64,000 nt of DNA from Nitratidesulfovibrio termitidis HI1. GTDB taxonomy: Bacteria; Desulfobacterota; Desulfovibrionia; Desulfovibrionales; Desulfovibrionaceae. The stretch lies in NCBI RefSeq assembly GCF_000504305.1, contig NZ_KI632512.1:838388-902387 (forward strand), written 5' to 3'. A program made the position numbers and the translations under genes. Shown here piece after piece: positions 9,602 to 18,155 of this stretch (within the stretch, counting starts at the first letter, position 1; each line of letters opens with the position of its first letter). The notes below the pieces were generated by a model. That model saw nothing but the letters and a program-made list of their open reading frames with translations, did no database searches and was not told where the DNA came from.

Positions 9602-9896
9602 GACATAATATTATGCGCAACAGTTCAAGAACATCACATTTGAACACAAAAAAAGACACAAAATACACAACCAATCAACACATGCTAAAATAGTAATATC
9701 AAATCAATCAAAAATATAAAATCAAACCAGTAGACTGACAAGCAATCAAAACATAACAAACCAACAAACAAACTTCAATAACACAACCTACTCCCACCTA
9801 AAAACAAGTTGCCCTCCAAAGCTACGCACAATACAACATAACGAACAATAACAAAACGAAACATAATAAAATCAATGCTATATATCACCCTTTCCC

Positions 9897-9928
9897 AAGC
9901 CAGTACACACAAGTGCTGGCTTATTTTT
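9897..9928 (+). terminator. Terminator or attenuator before the Gp2-like gene
   Basis: A 10-bp stem (9897-9906 with 9913-9922, one G-U pair), 6-base loop and ATTTTT tail. It lies only 35 bases before the Gp2-like start on the same strand, so it either ends an untranslated RNA made from the AT-rich region or attenuates the gene. Confidence 0.65.
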
Positions 9929-9962
9929 CGAGCAACAACCAGTCACAACAGGAAAGAACATC

Positions 9963-10565
9963 ATGCACATCGAAGAAAACATCTACAGAAATTACCAGAT
10001 ACAAGCGTACCCAACCATGCCATGTCGCACCGACATCCTTGATGCCATCATCGACCGCATTGAGCACATGACCCAACGCTTCAGCAGAGTACTCTTCATC
10101 CGATTCGATTTACGCCTCCCTAGGTGGTATGCATGCCCTACCACAAAAAACCCACTCACCATCTTTTTCAATAGCTTCGGACAACACCTGCGTCGCAAGG
10201 ACATCGCCTTCCAGTACGTCTGGGTACGTGAACAATCCAGAGAAAAACACCAACATTACCACGTGATGCTCCTCCTAAATGGCAACCTCACATGCCACAG
10301 TTGGAACCACACTGAAAAGGCTGAACACCTCTGGCAAAAAGCCCTTGGGATAAAACAGGAAGGATTACTGCAACGATGTGACACCGCCAGAAACGGCAGC
10401 CACCACCCGGATTTCATCCATATGAATCGTCATGATCAGAGCTACGAGCGGGATATCGAGAGATGCGTGGAGTGGGCCAGCTACCTGGCCAAGACGAAGA
10501 CGAAAGGCTATGCGCCGTTACGTGCAAGAGAATGGGGAGCGAGAATATTTCCCAAACCATTCTGA
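9963..10565 (+). CDS. Inovirus Gp2-like / YagK-YfjJ C-terminal domain protein
   Basis: A 200-residue protein resembling the inovirus Gp2/YagK-YfjJ family found in prophages, satellites and integrative elements. Visible are LFIRFDLRLP near residue 47, the HUH-like HQHYHVMLLLNG near 98-109, and a C-terminal YLAKTKTKGY with a tyrosine-lysine pattern like rolling-circle replication proteins. This suggests a replication-initiator-like fold that nicks or binds single-stranded DNA; activity is inferred. The ATG follows AGGAAAG. Its lower GC content and AT-rich leader point to transfer from outside. An IS3 element lies 63 bases downstream. Confidence 0.75.
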   Translation: MHIEENIYRNYQIQAYPTMPCRTDILDAIIDRIEHMTQRFSRVLFIRFDLRLPRWYACPTTKNPLTIFFNSFGQHLRRKDIAFQYVWVREQSREKHQHYHVMLLLNGNLTCHSWNHTEKAEHLWQKALGIKQEGLLQRCDTARNGSHHPDFIHMNRHDQSYERDIERCVEWASYLAKTKTKGYAPLRAREWGARIFPKPF

Positions 10566-10628
10566 AACGTTGAGTTACGTTCGCCCCCCCCACTAGGGAA
10601 TGACGTTGCAACCTGATGGGGGGGGGTT

Positions 10629-10967
10629 ATGTCACAGCGGAACTTTATGACGTATAGCAAGGAATTTAAGGAGGCTGCGGTCAAGCTCTATCTTGAGGGC
10701 AATAAGGGCTACCAGCAGTTAACCAATGAATTGGGATTGAAGGACAAGAAGACATTGCGCACTTGGGTTGCAAAATTCCAGCGTGGTGAATCTCTTGAAG
10801 ATGGCCGAGGCAGGCAAGGAGAGCGCTGCGGTCGACCGCGTACAAAGTTTGCTTCCGCTGAAGAGGAGCTCAAATACGTCAAGGCGGAGCTTGAATTCGT
10901 AAAAAAGTTGTATCGCTCTCGGTTCGGCCACGAATGGGGAGCGCACAAAAAGGGTGGAATTTCTTGA
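10629..10967 (+). CDS. IS3-family transposase OrfA (HTH subunit)
   Basis: A 112-residue protein with an N-terminal helix-turn-helix (YSKEFKEAAVKLYLEGNKGYQQLTNELGL...LRTWVAKFQ) that binds the element ends, and a C-terminal helical stretch (EEELKYVKAELEFVKKL) that fits the leucine-zipper region of IS3 OrfA. It ends in HKKGGIS after a C_AAA_AAG run at 10946-10952, where a -1 slip would join it to OrfB. Confidence 0.9.
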   Translation: MSQRNFMTYSKEFKEAAVKLYLEGNKGYQQLTNELGLKDKKTLRTWVAKFQRGESLEDGRGRQGERCGRPRTKFASAEEELKYVKAELEFVKKLYRSRFGHEWGAHKKGGIS

Positions 10968-11788
10968 TAGTCGACGAACTGCGGAGTCGTTACCCACTCG
11001 CAGTTCTTCTGAAGCATGCAGGAATATCCAGGTCTGGATTTTACAAGTGGAAGATCACATCCTTTCAACATCGTGAGAACTGCACTGTCGAGATGCATAT
11101 CACAGCAATTCACTCGATTCGTCCGTATTATGGATATCTCAGGATGTCCGTTGCGCTCAATCGAGAAGGATTGCTTGTGAATCACAAGCGCGTGTACCGA
11201 CTGATGCGTAAACTTGGCACTCAATCCACCATTCGCAAGAAACGGAAATTATTTGGAAGGGTGGTGAGCAGTCTTTTTCCGAACCTGCTGAAGCGGGATT
11301 TTTCAAGCATGCAGCCTGGCAGAAAGCTCGTGACAGACATTACATATATCCCCGTCAAGAGTGGATTTATGTATTTGTCAGTCATCCAAGACCTGCACAA
11401 TAACGAAATCATTTCCCACAACATGTCAAATCAGAACAATCTTGATCTCGTCTTTGCCACTCTGCGTGCCCTTCCCAGGCACGAGGACAAGGCTATTCTA
11501 CACTCTGACCAAGGGTTTCAATATACGCACAAGACATACGCGGACAGGCTTACGGAAATGAACTTACGCGGCAGCCATTCCAGAAAAGGCAACTGCCTTG
11601 ACAACGCTGTCGTTGAGTCATTTTTCTCGCACTTGAAAACCGCAATATTTGCTACCCAAAATGTCCTACCTGCTGCCGAGACTATGATCTTGGTAGAAGA
11701 GTACATCCGCTTCTACAATGCGGAACGTTTCCAAAAGAGGCTTGGCCAACTTTCCCCTGCGGAATACAGGGAAAAGCTGGCCGCCTGA
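10934..11788 (+). CDS. IS3-family transposase OrfB (DDE catalytic subunit)
   Basis: A 284-residue integrase-core protein. The HTH_21-like region (RPYYGYLRMSVALNREGLLVNHKRVYRLMR) is followed by the DDE triad: D in VTDITYIP, D in LHSDQGFQY and E in NAVVESFFSHLK, with the C-terminal RFQKRLGQLSPAEYRE typical of the IS150 group. It overlaps OrfA by 34 bases in the -1 frame, so the active OrfAB fusion is expected from programmed frameshifting. The frame is intact, so the element may be active. Confidence 0.93.
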   Translation: MGSAQKGWNFLIVDELRSRYPLAVLLKHAGISRSGFYKWKITSFQHRENCTVEMHITAIHSIRPYYGYLRMSVALNREGLLVNHKRVYRLMRKLGTQSTIRKKRKLFGRVVSSLFPNLLKRDFSSMQPGRKLVTDITYIPVKSGFMYLSVIQDLHNNEIISHNMSNQNNLDLVFATLRALPRHEDKAILHSDQGFQYTHKTYADRLTEMNLRGSHSRKGNCLDNAVVESFFSHLKTAIFATQNVLPAAETMILVEEYIRFYNAERFQKRLGQLSPAEYREKLAA

Positions 11789-11793
11789 ATGAT

Positions 11794-11812
11794 GCCCCCA
11801 GGGGGCTTTTTT
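11794..11812 (+). terminator. Terminator of the IS3 element
   Basis: A short GCCCC/GGGGC stem with a 3-base loop and a T6 run, six bases after the orfB stop. Confidence 0.8.
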
Positions 11813-11854
11813 CACTGTCTACTTGACGGGGGTCAGACCAAAAACAGGGGGGGG

Positions 11855-12463
11855 CCACAATGATGAAAGCGAGTTTGGTCAAGACAGCGCCTGGGCCGCC
11901 TGAACCCAAAAAAGCCATGGAGGAGACGCCCAAGGCCAGTGCCCAAGACATGCGACACAGTTGCTCAGCATCCACCAGACTGGTGCTGGATTGCGCAACC
12001 AAGCCAGCTACAGGCCACCGTCAAGGAGAAATTGCACCTGAAATCGCCGCGCATTCCGACGACTGACGAGGTCATGGGGGGGACTCAATGTCGGTTACGA
12101 AAAGCGTTCTTGCACCAATAGCGCCAAATACTTTGCCACCAACAATGTTCCTATCTGTAGGAAGAATTTTTTACACCTCCATCGACAGTGACTCAAGTGA
12201 TCAATGGGATGAAAAAACGTTTTCGCGTTGCATGCCTCCGGGATGTAAAAACGCCATAACAGCCCGCCCCACCCTGCCGAGCTGAAGTGATCGTATAAAA
12301 CCTGACGGCCTGAACCTGTCGCCTCGATTCCGAGCAGGCACTCCGACACGTCCTGCCCGGCGCTCTTGCACGTCTGGCAAGAGAATTGTCAGCCACATTG
12401 TTTTACGAAGGGTGCAATGAGACAAAGAGGGAGACAACATCAAGGCAACCCCGGAGGCCTCTC
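11855..12463. other. Gap without a supported gene
   Basis: About 600 bases after the IS element. Short open frames exist on both strands (for example 11860-12066 on plus) but none has a family-like sequence or is favoured over its alternatives. It may hold decayed island sequence. Confidence 0.4.
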
Positions 12464-12970
12464 GTGACGGATATCCTGAAGGCGTTATGCTGGATCTTTA
12501 TCAGCCTGATTGTGCTTGGTCTTCTCATGAAGGCAGCGCCACTCCCTCCTGCCCGGCAAAATGCACCAGATCAGATAAGTGGCGCGCCAGAAGGACTGAC
12601 CGCGCCAACAGCCACAAGACATCAAGACAGCCAGAGTGCTGTTGGGGGAAGAAAGTCCGCCGCCACCCTGTGGAAAGAATACCAGACGAATGAAGTTGCG
12701 GCAAAGACGCAGTACCAGGGCAAGTATGTCACCATCTCCGGAACGGTATACGCAACAGACAGAGCGCCGAATGGAAATCCGAGAATATCTTTCGCTGTGG
12801 GGCATGAAGGGCTCCAGGCCATAATAATGGAGTTTGACACCAGCGAACGCGACAACACTGCACGACTAATACATGGGAATAAAGTAAATGTAATTGGACG
12901 GATAAAGACATACATATTGCATAGCACGCTTTACCTGGACGACTGCCACCTGATGAAACAGGAGGACTGA
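12464..12970 (+). CDS. Membrane-anchored protein with tRNA_anti-like OB-fold
   Basis: A 168-residue protein. Residues ~5-23 (LKALCWIFISLIVLGLLMK) form a single N-terminal membrane anchor, followed by a polar proline/glutamine-rich linker. The C-terminal ~90 residues (from AATLWKEYQTNEVAAKTQYQGKYVTISGTV) match the pattern of the tRNA_anti-like OB-fold family, in which a LW..Y..NE..A...YKGK.v.v.G.v motif is common. The GTG start at 12464 has GGAGG (12453-12457) upstream; earlier in-frame TTG codons lack this. It is probably exposed to the periplasm. Ligand and function are unknown. The next small gene overlaps by TGATG. Confidence 0.75.
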   Translation: MTDILKALCWIFISLIVLGLLMKAAPLPPARQNAPDQISGAPEGLTAPTATRHQDSQSAVGGRKSAATLWKEYQTNEVAAKTQYQGKYVTISGTVYATDRAPNGNPRISFAVGHEGLQAIIMEFDTSERDNTARLIHGNKVNVIGRIKTYILHSTLYLDDCHLMKQED

Positions 12971-13182
12971 TGAACAGGATCACTATCACCAGCCGCCAAG
13001 TTGGCAATGACGAAGTGGTGGATGTGCGCATGCCGGAACGCATTTACTCGGTTACGCTGGATGCGATGGATAGAGAGCTGTTCGCGTCGCGAACAAATCG
13101 AACGCTGTTGATTGCGTGCAGGGTTGCCGTGACCGTTGAGGCGAATGTGCGCGAAGCCGTTCAGGCACAGCAGCGGAACTAG
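12970..13182 (+). CDS. Small hypothetical protein, coupled to the OB-fold gene
   Basis: A 70-residue protein of unknown family (MNRITITSRQVGNDEVVDVRM...). The start shares one base with the preceding stop (TGATG) and is served by AGGAGG at 12959-12964, so the two genes are translated as a pair. No signal peptide or membrane segment. I do not recognise a domain. Confidence 0.6.
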   Translation: MNRITITSRQVGNDEVVDVRMPERIYSVTLDAMDRELFASRTNRTLLIACRVAVTVEANVREAVQAQQRN

Positions 13183-13342
13183 CCCCGGCGGCACCGGATA
13201 CGCAAGCAAGCCGTACCACCGGCATCCTCATCTCACCCCCATGCCTGACGGATTGGGCCATGCGCCCGCTGGCTATTCCTGTGGGCGCAATGATCAAAGT
13301 ACAGCCCCTCTCTGCAGTCGGGTCACACACAAGGAACGCGCA

Positions 13343-13633
13343 ATGGCCAAGTCCATCTACATCCTCACCACGCTCACCGACCAAGGCATGCACCGCGCAA
13401 CGGTCACGCAGTTTCGGGGGCGCGACGGATTCGCGGCGTACGCCAACAAGGTGCTTTCCCGCACGAACACACACATCCCATCCGACGCCACTGTCGAGGA
13501 AATTTGCGATGCCCTGTATAATACGGGACCTGGCCTTCAAGGCGCACGCTCCCATCGCCGCATTTCCCGCCGGGAGTCGGAACAGGCAATTCGTGACGGC
13601 GCCCGGAATGACACCCAACTCATGATGGCCTGA
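13343..13633 (+). CDS. Small hypothetical protein
   Basis: A 96-residue protein starting MAKSIYILTTLTDQGMHRATVTQF, with an AAGGAA-type element nine bases before the ATG at 13343. The N-terminus has alternating beta-like hydrophobics, the C-terminus is basic and polar (HRRISRRESEQAIRDG). No known family is recognised. The upstream extension of the open frame (from 13136) lacks a ribosome site and is rejected. Confidence 0.5.
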   Translation: MAKSIYILTTLTDQGMHRATVTQFRGRDGFAAYANKVLSRTNTHIPSDATVEEICDALYNTGPGLQGARSHRRISRRESEQAIRDGARNDTQLMMA

Positions 13634-13956
13634 TACTGACGCCCGCCGGACTGGAGACCATCCGGGCATCCCCCCCTTACGATTCCGGGGGGGGGGGGGG
13701 GAGCATACGCATGTGCGCTGGCAGCCGACTGGATGCCGGAAGCCTAGCCGGGGCGTGACGCCTGACTAGGCAGCGAGGACACTGCGCCGTATCGACGGGG
13801 CGGTTCGGACAGTGGAAGATGCCCGGAGCAGCGGTACTGCGCATTCCCACCAACCCGCCAATACTAACGGTGGCGAGGATACAATTCTGCCAACGTAAGA
13901 ATGCAGTCAGGTGCCTTGCGGTAGTCGTGGGCGATACCCCTCACTCAGGAGCGCAT
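13634..13956. other. Gap with a G15 homopolymer
   Basis: No gene is supported. A run of 15 consecutive G lies at 13687-13701, the longest homopolymer in the window. Confidence 0.6.
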
Positions 13957-14412
13957 ATGAACGATACCGCGAACAAGGCCTTTCGTGAGCTTGCCGCCGC
14001 AAGCAAGGCCACCGTCATCGAAGAACTGTATCTGTCCTTCATGGACGATGGCGCGGCAACCCTGCTGGAGGCCAGCGATTCTGGAGAGTATGCCAGGATG
14101 GCCCTGCCCACGTCCCAGGTGCCCCAACTTGCCGCCACGCTGCTGCGGCACTGGCAGCAATCCGACCAGACAACCGCCCGGCAGGGGCAGGTCCCAAGCG
14201 TGACCAGCCTCTCGCAAGAAATGGAAAGCTTCGGACTCGAAGTCAGCGGCATCAAGGCCCATGCCCTGTCCGGCGACCGGGTTCGCCTCGGCTTCATCAT
14301 CAACGGCGCCACGCTGTACCTTGACCTTCCGGCACGACTGGCCGTTGCCTTGACGTGCAACATTCTGGCATCTCTGGAATGCGACCCGCCTGCCAGTAGC
14401 CCCAGGCAATAA
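13957..14412 (+). CDS. Hypothetical cytoplasmic protein
   Basis: A 151-residue protein starting MNDTANKAFRELAAASKATVIEELYLSF. The ATG is preceded by AGGAGC at suitable spacing. It is mixed alpha/beta with no signal peptide, and the GDRVRLGFIINGATLYLDLP stretch suggests a beta-rich core. I do not recognise the family. It is one of several single small genes in this part of the island, each followed by a strong hairpin. Confidence 0.6.
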   Translation: MNDTANKAFRELAAASKATVIEELYLSFMDDGAATLLEASDSGEYARMALPTSQVPQLAATLLRHWQQSDQTTARQGQVPSVTSLSQEMESFGLEVSGIKAHALSGDRVRLGFIINGATLYLDLPARLAVALTCNILASLECDPPASSPRQ

Positions 14413-14455
14413 CGACTCGAATCCGACCTCAAGCATGGACACCGGAACAAAAGTG

Positions 14456-14490
14456 GAATCCCCATACCAAAGGAGATGGTATGGGGATTC
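14456..14490 (+). terminator. Perfect 14-bp hairpin followed by G10
   Basis: Arms 14456-14469 and 14477-14490 are perfectly complementary, loop 7 bases, 43 bases after the hypothetical gene. It is followed by a G10 run (14493-14502) rather than Ts, so it is a non-standard terminator or processing signal. Confidence 0.55.
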
Positions 14491-15100
14491 CTGGGGGGGG
14501 GGAGTTGCGCTACAGGCGATGCCTTGGATCGGGGGCTGCATCGCCAGAGCGAGACACTCCCCCTCCATAAGCCACATCTTCATGCAAAACGCAACAGTTT
14601 TACATGCAAGAGAAATGTAAGAATATAGCCGACGCACATGCTCTGCCAAGAAAGATGAATGTCTTCATCTCCTCCCTATGCCGCGTGGAGTTGTTCATGG
14701 CGACATGCGGCATCATGTACGTGGACGGTTGTGTCCCGCTTCGCCGTGATTACAGTCAGTTCAGTCTGATGAATATACGCTTGGCGGCTGCAAGGTCGGC
14801 ACAGCGTTGCCCCCCTTGGGCAACGCCCTGTATTGGCAGAAATTTTTTATCCCCCGGATGGTGCCGCGCCATTACATCTGGTAAGTTGCCAAGTATCTGA
14901 TGAGTGCATGGAGCAGCGGAACCGACGGCGACAGCGCGCGGTAGCCGTAGCTTGGCAGGCGACGCTGGGTCAGTATGGGAACGGCCTGTCCACCTGTTCC
15001 TCTCCGGCCCGGTCGTACCGAATTGGCGATGTGGTCGGGCTTTTATCGCGTTATAATTGTCCTGGACTACAATGCGGCAACTCTCCGGGCGCAAGGGAGA

Positions 15101-15138
15101 CAGCAAAAACCCACCCGCTATGCAGGCGTTTTTTTGCT
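15101..15138 (+). terminator. Terminator-like stem with T7
   Basis: AGCAAAAAC on the left can pair with GTTTTTTTGCT on the right around a small GC core; the T7 run is in the right arm. This is the common bidirectional phage-type terminator shape. Confidence 0.5.
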
Positions 15139-15180
15139 TCTGCCACTTCGCCCCCCCCAGTCGGCTGAGGCCATACACAG

Positions 15181-15206
15181 GGAAAGCCCCCGAAAGGGGG
15201 CTTTCC
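15181..15206 (+). terminator. Perfect hairpin with GAAA tetraloop
   Basis: An 11-bp perfect stem (15181-15191 with 15196-15206) capped by GAAA, a very stable loop. No T-run follows. It has the same GGAAAGCCCC style as hairpins near 31717 and 35335. Confidence 0.55.
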
Positions 15207-15557
15207 GCCAACGGAGGGAACCATCACCAGACGGCGCGTATACACCGCCATGTTTTACAATTACACAACGGGCCTGACTTTTTCCTGTCTCCTGACCGCT
15301 CCGACCACCCCTCCGTCACGAAAGGTGCGTTCTCCGTACCCTCGCCCCCCCCCTGCCCTGCCCCGGAAAGCCAAGAGCACTGACCGGATACACGCGACGG
15401 AGTTGACCATGCGCCCCGCATCTCCTCCACAGGCGCCCTCATGATCGCCCCCCCTCCGAACCGCCACCCCTCATCGCGATCACCCCGAAGTGAGATATTT
15501 GTCAGTCATGAAGGTACACAAAGAGGCAAACACCTCGCCATGAGGAGGACTATGCCC

Positions 15558-16178
15558 ATGCGCATAATATTCGGGTTGTTTTTTGTCACGCTCTTGGCGT
15601 GCGCTGCCGCGTTTCTATCTGCTTCGACACAGTCGCAAGCCTGTTTCGCCAAACAGCTTTCTGCTCAGCCACGGCCTGACGACGTACTACTTGCGGTTCC
15701 TGAGGATCCCGCCACAGCGCAAACCTCTCTTCCGGCGCTCGACATGAAAATCGGAGATTTCCACAAGATATTCAACCGGGCCGCCCAGAAACTGAAACTC
15801 GGCCTCGCTCTGCCTGCCTTGGATATTGAAGATGGAGAAGAGACGATTATTGGCTCGGCTTCACTTACCGATGCGATTACATTGGTTGTCACGGCGGATT
15901 CCAGAAACGGTCGGGTACACGAAATCATGATGGTGGCGGATACCGGCGAAGGCGGCATCGTAACTCCGAACGTGACGAGTTGTATGTTCACGTTGATCGC
16001 GGCGGTAAACCCGGAGTACGAGGCAAGCCAGCAGCACCAAGTGTTGCTGGACTTGGGCATCACGGATGCCTACATCGTTCCCGAGGCCGCCGAAATACGA
16101 CGCGGCAAGGTTGTCTATTGGGGTGGTTGGCCCAAGGGATTGCCCCTGTTCTTTGGTGCTGAGGTCGTCGAAAACTGA
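15558..16178 (+). CDS. Secreted hypothetical protein
   Basis: A 206-residue protein whose N-terminus (MRIIFGLFFVTLLACAAAFLSASTQSQA) is a signal peptide or signal anchor; a Cys at about residue 15 is unlikely to be a lipobox. The remainder has beta-rich, slightly acidic sequence with one disulfide-capable Cys. AGGAGG lies nine bases before the ATG at 15558 and only three before the alternative ATG at 15552, so 15558 is preferred. The family is not recognised. A hairpin at 16295 follows. Confidence 0.6.
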   Translation: MRIIFGLFFVTLLACAAAFLSASTQSQACFAKQLSAQPRPDDVLLAVPEDPATAQTSLPALDMKIGDFHKIFNRAAQKLKLGLALPALDIEDGEETIIGSASLTDAITLVVTADSRNGRVHEIMMVADTGEGGIVTPNVTSCMFTLIAAVNPEYEASQQHQVLLDLGITDAYIVPEAAEIRRGKVVYWGGWPKGLPLFFGAEVVEN

Positions 16179-16294
16179 CCCCACCGACTCGCCCACCCGG
16201 TGATGGAAAGACCGTATTTTTCCTGCTTGGTGCAATTTCCACAGGTTGCCATACCGGCGACGACGTCAAGCTCCTGGTGCAACGCCCAGAAAGG

Positions 16295-16318
16295 AGAAGG
16301 CCCCCAACGGGGCCTTCT
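16295..16318 (+). terminator. Hairpin after the secreted-protein gene
   Basis: A 10-bp perfect stem (16295-16304 with 16309-16318), loop CAAC, followed by TGCTCC. It lies about 115 bases after the upstream stop. The remaining gap to 16723 shows no gene, apart from a small GCCCCG/CGGGGC hairpin at 16682-16698 just before the next gene. Confidence 0.55.
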
Positions 16319-16723
16319 TGCTCCACGCTTGCCGACCGTGGGGCTGCCTAGCCAGGCGGAACCGCCCGGCACCATCAATCTCAAAATACATATCGGGGCG
16401 TACAAGCACAACCACGAGTTCTGACGTTTCCCTGTCTCCGCTCCTTTCAGCACTATCCCCCCAGCCGACGCAGTCCAAAGCCGTCCGCGCCCTCCGGCTT
16501 CGCACCGCTTGGCTTGGTGTGAGCCCCCCCGACATCCCTGCGGCGTACAACCTATCCAGGGACATGCGACATCTCAGCTGCGCCGTCCACGGGAAGACCG
16601 TCCTTCTCGTTGCCCCTCTGCCAAAACCTGTCGCCCGGAAAGAAAAATGTCAGCGCTAGCGGATACTCTAGCCCACAGGAAGCCCCGCCAACCGGGGCAA
16701 ATTAGCGAACTGCGGGAGCCGGT

Positions 16724-17122
16724 ATGCAGAAACTTTTCGGAGTTGCCGTAATTCTAGCCATGCTCGGAATGCCGTCGCTCATGTACGGTGAAGACAAGAT
16801 AGTCGGAACCGTCCAATGGTGGTTAGCCCTGCCGGAAGACAACAGGCTGTACTATCTTGCCGGTGTCCTTAATGGGCTTGATGTGGCGAACTCAGTGGTA
16901 AACTCCATCGCGGAGAATACTTCCGCCAACCATAAATATACAGACCTGTTTTTTGAAAACAGACAAAAAAACCAAGTTACGTATGCACAATGCTTGGGCA
17001 TAGTTGAGCGGTACGCCCATGACCACCCCGAGAATGCGCTTAGCCCTGCCCCAGCGCTCATATACACAACTATACGTGATGCGCTTAGACATATCGAGGC
17101 CCAGCCACGGGAAAAGGAGTGA
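16724..17122 (+). CDS. Small exported hypothetical protein
   Basis: A 132-residue protein with a signal peptide (MQKLFGVAVILAMLGMPSLMYG, cleavage near residue 22) and a helical mature part. WWLALPEDNRLYYLAGVLNGLD is reminiscent of small periplasmic helical proteins of the Rap1a/HdeA style, with one Cys in YAQCLGIVERY, but no firm family can be named. GGGAG precedes the ATG at short but usable spacing. Confidence 0.6.
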   Translation: MQKLFGVAVILAMLGMPSLMYGEDKIVGTVQWWLALPEDNRLYYLAGVLNGLDVANSVVNSIAENTSANHKYTDLFFENRQKNQVTYAQCLGIVERYAHDHPENALSPAPALIYTTIRDALRHIEAQPREKE

Positions 17123-17273
17123 CACGAACGCTGCGGCACGGGACTGATCCACCGCAGAGGAGCCTCCACGGTCCCCTCTCAAGCCCTGGGTACCGGGAAT
17201 TCTGCTGGGCCTGAATACGCCAAGCGCTTCGCAAGCTTGCCCAAAGGCTCATAGCGATGCGCGGACACGCATT

Positions 17274-17308
17274 GAGAGGGGCGGGATTTCTCCGGCCCTC
17301 TCATTTGG
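17274..17308 (+). terminator. Hairpin after the exported protein gene
   Basis: GAGAGGG (17274-17280) pairs with CCCTCTC (17296-17302) and is followed by ATTTGGTT, a weak intrinsic terminator in the 340-base gap before the next gene. Nothing else is seen in that gap. Confidence 0.5.
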
Positions 17309-17464
17309 TTCCCGCCTGTCGCACTGAAGGAAGTTCCCTTTTCCCCGCACGCCCTTCACTGAAACGATACCAGACCGCATAGGTCAATCAGTCCTCGGCG
17401 CCACGAAAATCACAGCCGCCGAGCCTACCCCCATGTCCCATGCAGAAGAAAAGGAAGAACAGTC

Positions 17465-17656
17465 ATGCTCCTCACTGTCCAGCAAGCGGTCGAGCGCTCG
17501 GGACGCTCTGCCGCAGCTGTCTACTCGGCAATCTCCCAAGGCAGGCTAAAAGCTCACCCCTCAAACGCCAAAAAAGTACTTATCGACCCCGCCGATCTTG
17601 AGGCCTGGGCTGCTACCACCCGGACGACCCGATCACGCAAGAAAATCTCGGCATAG
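17465..17656 (+). CDS. Excisionase/MerR-like helix-turn-helix protein (module copy 1)
   Basis: A 63-residue DNA-binding protein. The sequence MLLTVQQAVERSGRSAAAVYSAISQGRLKAHPSNAKKVLIDPADLEAWAAT fits the AlpA/excisionase-type winged helix (HTH_17), where a short helix pair is followed by a wing and a DLEAWL-like end. An AAGGAAG element precedes the ATG. It is clearly homologous to the protein at 32669, and both copies are followed by the same lipoprotein family. It may regulate the neighbouring lipoprotein gene. Confidence 0.75.
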   Translation: MLLTVQQAVERSGRSAAAVYSAISQGRLKAHPSNAKKVLIDPADLEAWAATTRTTRSRKKISA

Positions 17657-17696
17657 GACAAAACTGTCCCAACATCCTCAGCGCTCTGGAGTCGCC

Positions 17697-18155
17697 ATGA
17701 AAGATATTTTTCTATGTTACGTAGTGTCCGTTGGCATGCTCATGCTCGTCACAGCCGGGTGCGATCGCTCAACGGAAACCCCGCCCAGCGCGGCGGCGTT
17801 GTCCTGGAGCCAGTTGGCGCGCAGCGATTTTCTGCTTTCCAGCTATAACGGCACTGCGTTTTGGAGCAATAAACCGCCCACACTGTCGTTCCACAGCAAT
17901 AACAAAGTGAGCGGCAGCATTTGCAACCGTTTCACCGGCCTTGGGCATTTCGAAAACAACCAACTCACCATCACGCCCCTGCTTCTCATCAACGTGTCCT
18001 GCGCAGATCCAGAACTCGACGCGTTGGAAAGCGCATTCCGCACAGCCATCACGAAAGGCGTTCGCATCACTCTTGAGAATGATGAACTCCACCTGCAAGG
18101 TGATGAACTCGACCTTGTCTACATGCGCAAATGGCCAAGGCCAGCACAACCGTAG
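17697..18155 (+). CDS. META-domain (HslJ-like) lipoprotein (module copy 1)
   Basis: A 152-residue lipoprotein precursor. The signal ends in VTAGC (lipobox, Cys about residue 22). The mature part carries the META-domain hallmark PTLSFHSNNKVSGSICNRFTG and a C-terminal DELDLVYMRKWPR. META-domain proteins such as HslJ are small outer-membrane or periplasmic proteins linked to stress or drug tolerance; their biochemistry is poorly known. GGAG precedes the ATG. It is paralogous to 32902-33366, with an identical SGSICNRFTG core. Confidence 0.85.
   Translation: MKDIFLCYVVSVGMLMLVTAGCDRSTETPPSAAALSWSQLARSDFLLSSYNGTAFWSNKPPTLSFHSNNKVSGSICNRFTGLGHFENNQLTITPLLLINVSCADPELDALESAFRTAITKGVRITLENDELHLQGDELDLVYMRKWPRPAQP

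Larger units (their letters stand above)
9420..9962. other. AT-rich, G-poor intergenic region
   Basis: No gene is seen in about 540 bases. From roughly 9640 to 9890 the plus strand is almost free of G and is dominated by A and C, unlike anything else in the window. An imperfect dyad occurs at 9568-9601 and a terminator-like hairpin at 9897-9928. The composition would suit a replication or transfer origin for the Gp2-like gene that follows, but no defined origin motif was found. Confidence 0.5.
10629..11854 (+). mobile_element. IS3-family insertion sequence (IS150-like), approximate extent
   Basis: Two overlapping genes in the IS3 arrangement (OrfA in frame 0, OrfB in frame -1) followed by a terminator and a right-end-like sequence ACTTGACGGGGGTCAGACCA at about 11821-11840. 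The matching left inverted repeat was not found in the 63 bases upstream of orfA, so the exact ends are unsure. Curiously a C8 run (10584-10591) and a G8 run (11847-11854) face each other at the two sides. No clear target-site duplication was recognised. Confidence 0.75.
14503..15557. other. Long gap with hairpins, no supported gene
   Basis: About 1 kb. Several short open frames on both strands do not look like proteins. It holds two hairpin structures (15101-15138 and 15181-15206) and C8/C9 runs near 15151 and 15346. It could contain decayed genes or structured RNA. Confidence 0.4.

Noticed and set aside
11860-12066. A 68-codon frame just after the IS3 element
   Set aside because: It starts at the IS edge, resembles no family and lies opposite another frame of similar quality.
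14756-15211. A 151-codon minus-strand frame in the long hairpin-rich gap
   Set aside because: It runs through the GAAA-loop hairpin and is of mixed, non-family composition; several frames overlap with equal claim.
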